Assembly (NCBI RefSeq): GCF_022808695.1 | Contig: NZ_JAKZKW010000009.1 | Location: 62,001-126,000 of the forward strand | Reading direction: 5' to 3' | DNA: 64,000 nt | From: Fundidesulfovibrio soli | Lineage (GTDB): Bacteria > Desulfobacterota > Desulfovibrionia > Desulfovibrionales > Desulfovibrionaceae | Shown: positions 61,270 through 64,000 of the stretch, piece by piece | How positions within the stretch are numbered: position 1 is the first letter of the stretch | How the letters are laid out: every line of letters begins with the position of its first letter | Notes under the pieces: generated by a model | The model's database searches: none | Seen by the model: only the letters and a program-made list of their open reading frames with translations | What the model was told of the DNA's origin: nothing | Position numbers and translations under genes: made by a program

Positions 61270-63324
61270 ATGGAATCCATGAACGTACGGACGCCGTCGC
61301 TCCTCTCACGCCTTTCCGGCCTTGAACCCGGCCCGCGCCCGTTGCCCGATATCGGGCATTGGCGGACGGGACCTGGCTCCCACGACTTTTGCGTGTGGGC
61401 TCCCCTGGCCGCCAAGGTCGATCTGGAGTTTTCCGCCCCGGGCTCCCTCCCGAAGGGCGACGCCGCCTGGGACGCCTCCCCTGCCCTGGAGGCCGTGCTG
61501 CCCATGGCTGCGGCGGGAAACGGCTACTGGATGGCGGAAGCAGCGGGCCTCGCCCCGGGCAGCCTCTATCGCTTCCGGCTGGACGGCGGCCCGGCCCGGC
61601 CCGACCCTGCCTCGCACCACCAGCCCCACGGCGTGCACGGCCCTTCGCGCCTCACCGAGCACGCCCTCTTCCCCTGGGGCGACGCGGGCTTCAGGCCCCC
61701 GGCCCTCTCCGATCTCATTCTCTACGAGCTGCACATCGGAACCTTCACCCCGGAGGGCACGTTCCAGGCCGCCCTGGAGCGCCTGCCGGACCTGGCCGGG
61801 CTGGGGGTGACGGCGGTCCAGGTCATGCCGGTGGGGCAGTTCCAGGGAGGGCGCAACTGGGGGTACGACGGGGTCTACCCGTTCAGCGTCCAGCACGGCT
61901 ACGGCGGGCCTGAGGGATTCAAGCGCTTCGTTGACGCCAGCCACCGCCACGGGCTGGCCGTGGTCCTGGACGTGGTCTACAACCACCTTGGGCCGGAGGG
62001 GAACTACCTGCGTGACTTCGGCCCCTACTTCACCGGCCGCTACGAGACCCCCTGGGGGGAGGCATTCAACCTGGACGGCCCTGAGAGCGACCACGTCCGG
62101 CACTACTTCTTCCAGAACGTGCTGCACTGGCTGGAGCGCTACCACGTGGACGGCTTTCGGCTGGACGCCACCCACGCCATCTTCGACAAGACCCCGGCTC
62201 CCTTCCTGGGGCAACTGAAAGAGCTGGCCGCGCGCTATGGGTCCGTGCACGGCCGGGAGCCCTTCTTCCTGGCCGAGAGCGACCTGAACGACCCCCGGCT
62301 GGCCCTGCCGCCGGAGGCGGGCGGCCTGGGCCTTTCCGCCATCTACAATGAGGATTTCCACCACTGCGCCCACGCCCTGCTCACAGGCGAGCGCCAGGCC
62401 TACTACATCGATTACGGGCGCATGAGCCAACTGGCCGAGGCACTGACCAACGGGTTCGCCTACACGGGCCAGTATTCGCCGTTCCGAAGGCGCGGCCACG
62501 GCCGGGACGCGCGGAGCCTGCCCTCCCACGCCCTGGTGGCCTTCCTGCAGAACCACGACCAGACCGGAAACCGCGCCCACGGGGAGAGGCTGGCCGCCCT
62601 GGTTCCTTTCGAAGCCCTGAAGGCCGCAGCCACCCTGCCCCTGCTTGCCCCATTCATCCCCTTGCTCTTCATGGGCGAGGAATACGGCGAGGAGCGCCCC
62701 TTCCTCTACTTCACCAGCCATTCAGACCCGGATCTGACCCGGTCCGTGCGCCGGGGGCGTCTCGGGGAGTTCGCCGGGTTCCACGACGGCCAGCCCCCGC
62801 CGCCCGATCCCCAGGACGAGGCGACATTCCTGCGCTCCAAGCTCCAGTGGGAGCATCGGGAAGAGGCCCGCCATGGGACGCTGCTCGCATGGCACAGGGA
62901 ACTGATAGCCCTGCGCAAAGCCCTGGGGCTTGGGCGGGGCGAAATCCAGCGGCCGAAGGTCACGGCCTGGGACGAGGAAGGGCTCCTGGCGCTGGTGACC
63001 CAGTGCGGTGCGGCGCGGCTGCTGTGCCTGTTCAACTTGTGCGGGGCGGGCCGAAGCGTCGCCACAGCAGGGCTTGGGCTGGGTTCACCGGACGCGCACG
63101 AGGCCCCGGTCGCCGCGCCAGGCGCGGCGCTCAACAGGGACGGTGCTGCCGGGAACGGCGCGAAACAAAACGGCGCGGATGAAACGGGCTGGAGGCTGCG
63201 GCTCTTTTCCGCCGATGCCCGCTGGGGCGGCCCCGGCTCCGCCCTGTCCGGTGATCTCGGGGAGCGGACCCACCTGCCCCCCTGGTCCGTGGCCGTATAC
63301 ATCCGGGAGGAGGCCGCCCCATGA
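61270..63324 (+). CDS. treZ: Malto-oligosyltrehalose trehalohydrolase
   Basis: TreZ releases trehalose from maltooligosyl-trehalose made by TreY. The 684-residue protein has an N-terminal E-set domain (FCVWAPLAAKVDL) and then the GH13 barrel with VLDVVYNHLGPEGNY, GFRLDATHAI (nucleophile Asp299), AESDLND (acid/base Glu336) and FLQNHDQTGNRA. Usual TreZ length is about 580-620; the excess lies near the C-terminus as an Ala/Gly/Asn-rich insert (about residues 600-640). Translation could start at 61270 or at 61279. treY starts in an ATGA overlap with its stop. Confidence 0.95.
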   Translation: MESMNVRTPSLLSRLSGLEPGPRPLPDIGHWRTGPGSHDFCVWAPLAAKVDLEFSAPGSLPKGDAAWDASPALEAVLPMAAAGNGYWMAEAAGLAPGSLYRFRLDGGPARPDPASHHQPHGVHGPSRLTEHALFPWGDAGFRPPALSDLILYELHIGTFTPEGTFQAALERLPDLAGLGVTAVQVMPVGQFQGGRNWGYDGVYPFSVQHGYGGPEGFKRFVDASHRHGLAVVLDVVYNHLGPEGNYLRDFGPYFTGRYETPWGEAFNLDGPESDHVRHYFFQNVLHWLERYHVDGFRLDATHAIFDKTPAPFLGQLKELAARYGSVHGREPFFLAESDLNDPRLALPPEAGGLGLSAIYNEDFHHCAHALLTGERQAYYIDYGRMSQLAEALTNGFAYTGQYSPFRRRGHGRDARSLPSHALVAFLQNHDQTGNRAHGERLAALVPFEALKAAATLPLLAPFIPLLFMGEEYGEERPFLYFTSHSDPDLTRSVRRGRLGEFAGFHDGQPPPPDPQDEATFLRSKLQWEHREEARHGTLLAWHRELIALRKALGLGRGEIQRPKVTAWDEEGLLALVTQCGAARLLCLFNLCGAGRSVATAGLGLGSPDAHEAPVAAPGAALNRDGAAGNGAKQNGADETGWRLRLFSADARWGGPGSALSGDLGERTHLPPWSVAVYIREEAAP

Positions 63325-64000
63325 GCGCGGAAAATTCGTCCGCACAGTCCATGGCCGCCCAGATTCCCGGCGGCCTTGCCTCCGCCATGGTGGCCCCCCT
63401 GTCCACCTACAGGCTTCAACTGCACCCCGGCTTCGGTTTCGCCCAATGCCGTGAGACGCTGCCCTACCTGGCCGCGCTGGGGATATCCCACGTGTACGCC
63501 TCCCCCATCTTCAAGGCCCGGGCGGGCTCCACCCACGGCTACGACGTGTGCGACCACCAGACCCTGAACCCCGAGCTGGGAACCACTGAGGAATTCGACG
63601 CCCTCATGGCCGAGTGCAAAAGGCTGGGCATGGGCTGGATTCAGGATATCGTGCCCAACCACATGGCCGTCTCCGGCGACAACGGGATGCTGGTGGACGT
63701 GCTGGAGAACGGTGAATCATCGCGCTATTTCAACTACTTCGATATCGAGTGGAACCACCCCTACAAGAGCATGGCGGGCCGGATGCTGGCCCCCTTCCTC
63801 GGCGTCTACTACAGCCAGGCCCTGGACAACGGCGAGATTCAGATACGCTTCGGGGAGGACGGCTTCAGCGTCCATTATTACGGCATCAGGCTTCCCCTGC
63901 GCATCGACTCCTACGGCAAGATCCTCACCCACAACCTCGGGGAGTTCCGGGACAAGGCGGGGCGCGACCACCCGGACTACGTCAAACTCCTGGGCATCCT
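63321..64000 (+). CDS. treY: Malto-oligosyltrehalose synthase, N-terminal part (cut by window edge)
   Basis: TreY turns the reducing end of a maltodextrin into a trehalose unit. The frame runs open from the ATG at 63321 to the right edge, about 226 codons of an enzyme that is normally over 700. STYRLQLHPGFGF, YLAALGISHVYASPIFKARAGSTHGYDV and QDIVPNHMAV are diagnostic of TreY. GGAGGAGG precedes the start and the ATG overlaps the treZ stop, so the pair is coupled. Confidence 0.95.
   Translation, partial: MSAENSSAQSMAAQIPGGLASAMVAPLSTYRLQLHPGFGFAQCRETLPYLAALGISHVYASPIFKARAGSTHGYDVCDHQTLNPELGTTEEFDALMAECKRLGMGWIQDIVPNHMAVSGDNGMLVDVLENGESSRYFNYFDIEWNHPYKSMAGRMLAPFLGVYYSQALDNGEIQIRFGEDGFSVHYYGIRLPLRIDSYGKILTHNLGEFRDKAGRDHPDYVKLLGI

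Overview
The window is high-GC bacterial chromosome. It most resembles a member of the Desulfovibrionales (Desulfovibrio/Fundidesulfovibrio type). The reasons are a PurH that has only the AICAR transformylase domain, a class III ribonucleotide reductase behind a cobalamin riboswitch (typical of anaerobes that also use B12-dependent enzymes), a nine-heme c-type cytochrome, an EF-Ts of only about 200 residues, and small conserved proteins of the kind seen in that order. This assignment is inference from gene content; no 16S rRNA gene is present.

Layout. 1-6.6 kb (minus strand): a GH57/DUF3536 glycosidase cut by the left edge, a hybrid histidine kinase with a clear promoter, holB and purA. 6.8-11.8 kb: an RlmM-like methyltransferase with a long Pro/Ala/Glu tail, then three solute-binding-type proteins in a row with no permease. 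12-17 kb: a small conserved protein, purH, an intergenic region with REP-like repeats and a perfect 29-bp inverted repeat, an RNase II/R-type nuclease and plsY. 17-21 kb: cobalamin riboswitch, nrdG, nrdD, a 40-residue protein and a DUF2188 protein. 21-29 kb: a CsgG/LpoB-like lipid-free periplasmic protein, a D,D-carboxypeptidase, an aldehyde dehydrogenase, a diguanylate cyclase, an MFS protein and a nucleotide-sugar epimerase. 29-33 kb: small proteins, an acyltransferase overlapping RNase J, and a Met/His-rich Spy/CpxP-like protein. 33.6-37.3 kb: the rpsB-tsf-pyrH-frr-uppS block. 37.5-40.8 kb: a soluble histidine kinase, an XRE-PAS regulator and tRNA-Pro(UGG).

Downstream of the tRNA, 40.9-45.1 kb is an AT-richer scar region with decayed IS3 (two pieces) and IS21 (istB) remnants and one intact nine-heme cytochrome. 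It looks horizontally acquired.

45.2-55.3 kb is the most unusual part. Two convergent operons face each other. The plus-strand operon encodes a degenerate RsbW-like ATPase-fold protein with a GNAT-associated C-terminal domain, a HisC-like PLP aminotransferase and an MFS carrier. The minus-strand operon encodes a benzoate-CoA-ligase-like adenylating enzyme, an acyl-carrier-protein/GNAT fusion, and the three subunits of a xanthine-dehydrogenase-family molybdenum hydroxylase. Overlapping starts within each operon and a shared C-terminal domain between the two suggest one pathway: acid activation, carrier loading, acyl transfer, hydroxylation, amination and export. I know of no described pathway with this composition, so I treat it as the candidate undescribed system.

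55.5-61 kb: YceI, a small secreted protein, an unknown coiled-coil protein, a secreted HAD phosphatase and a secreted sulfatase. 61.3-64 kb: treZ and the start of treY, which with the left-edge GH57 gene point to glycogen/trehalose metabolism on both flanks.
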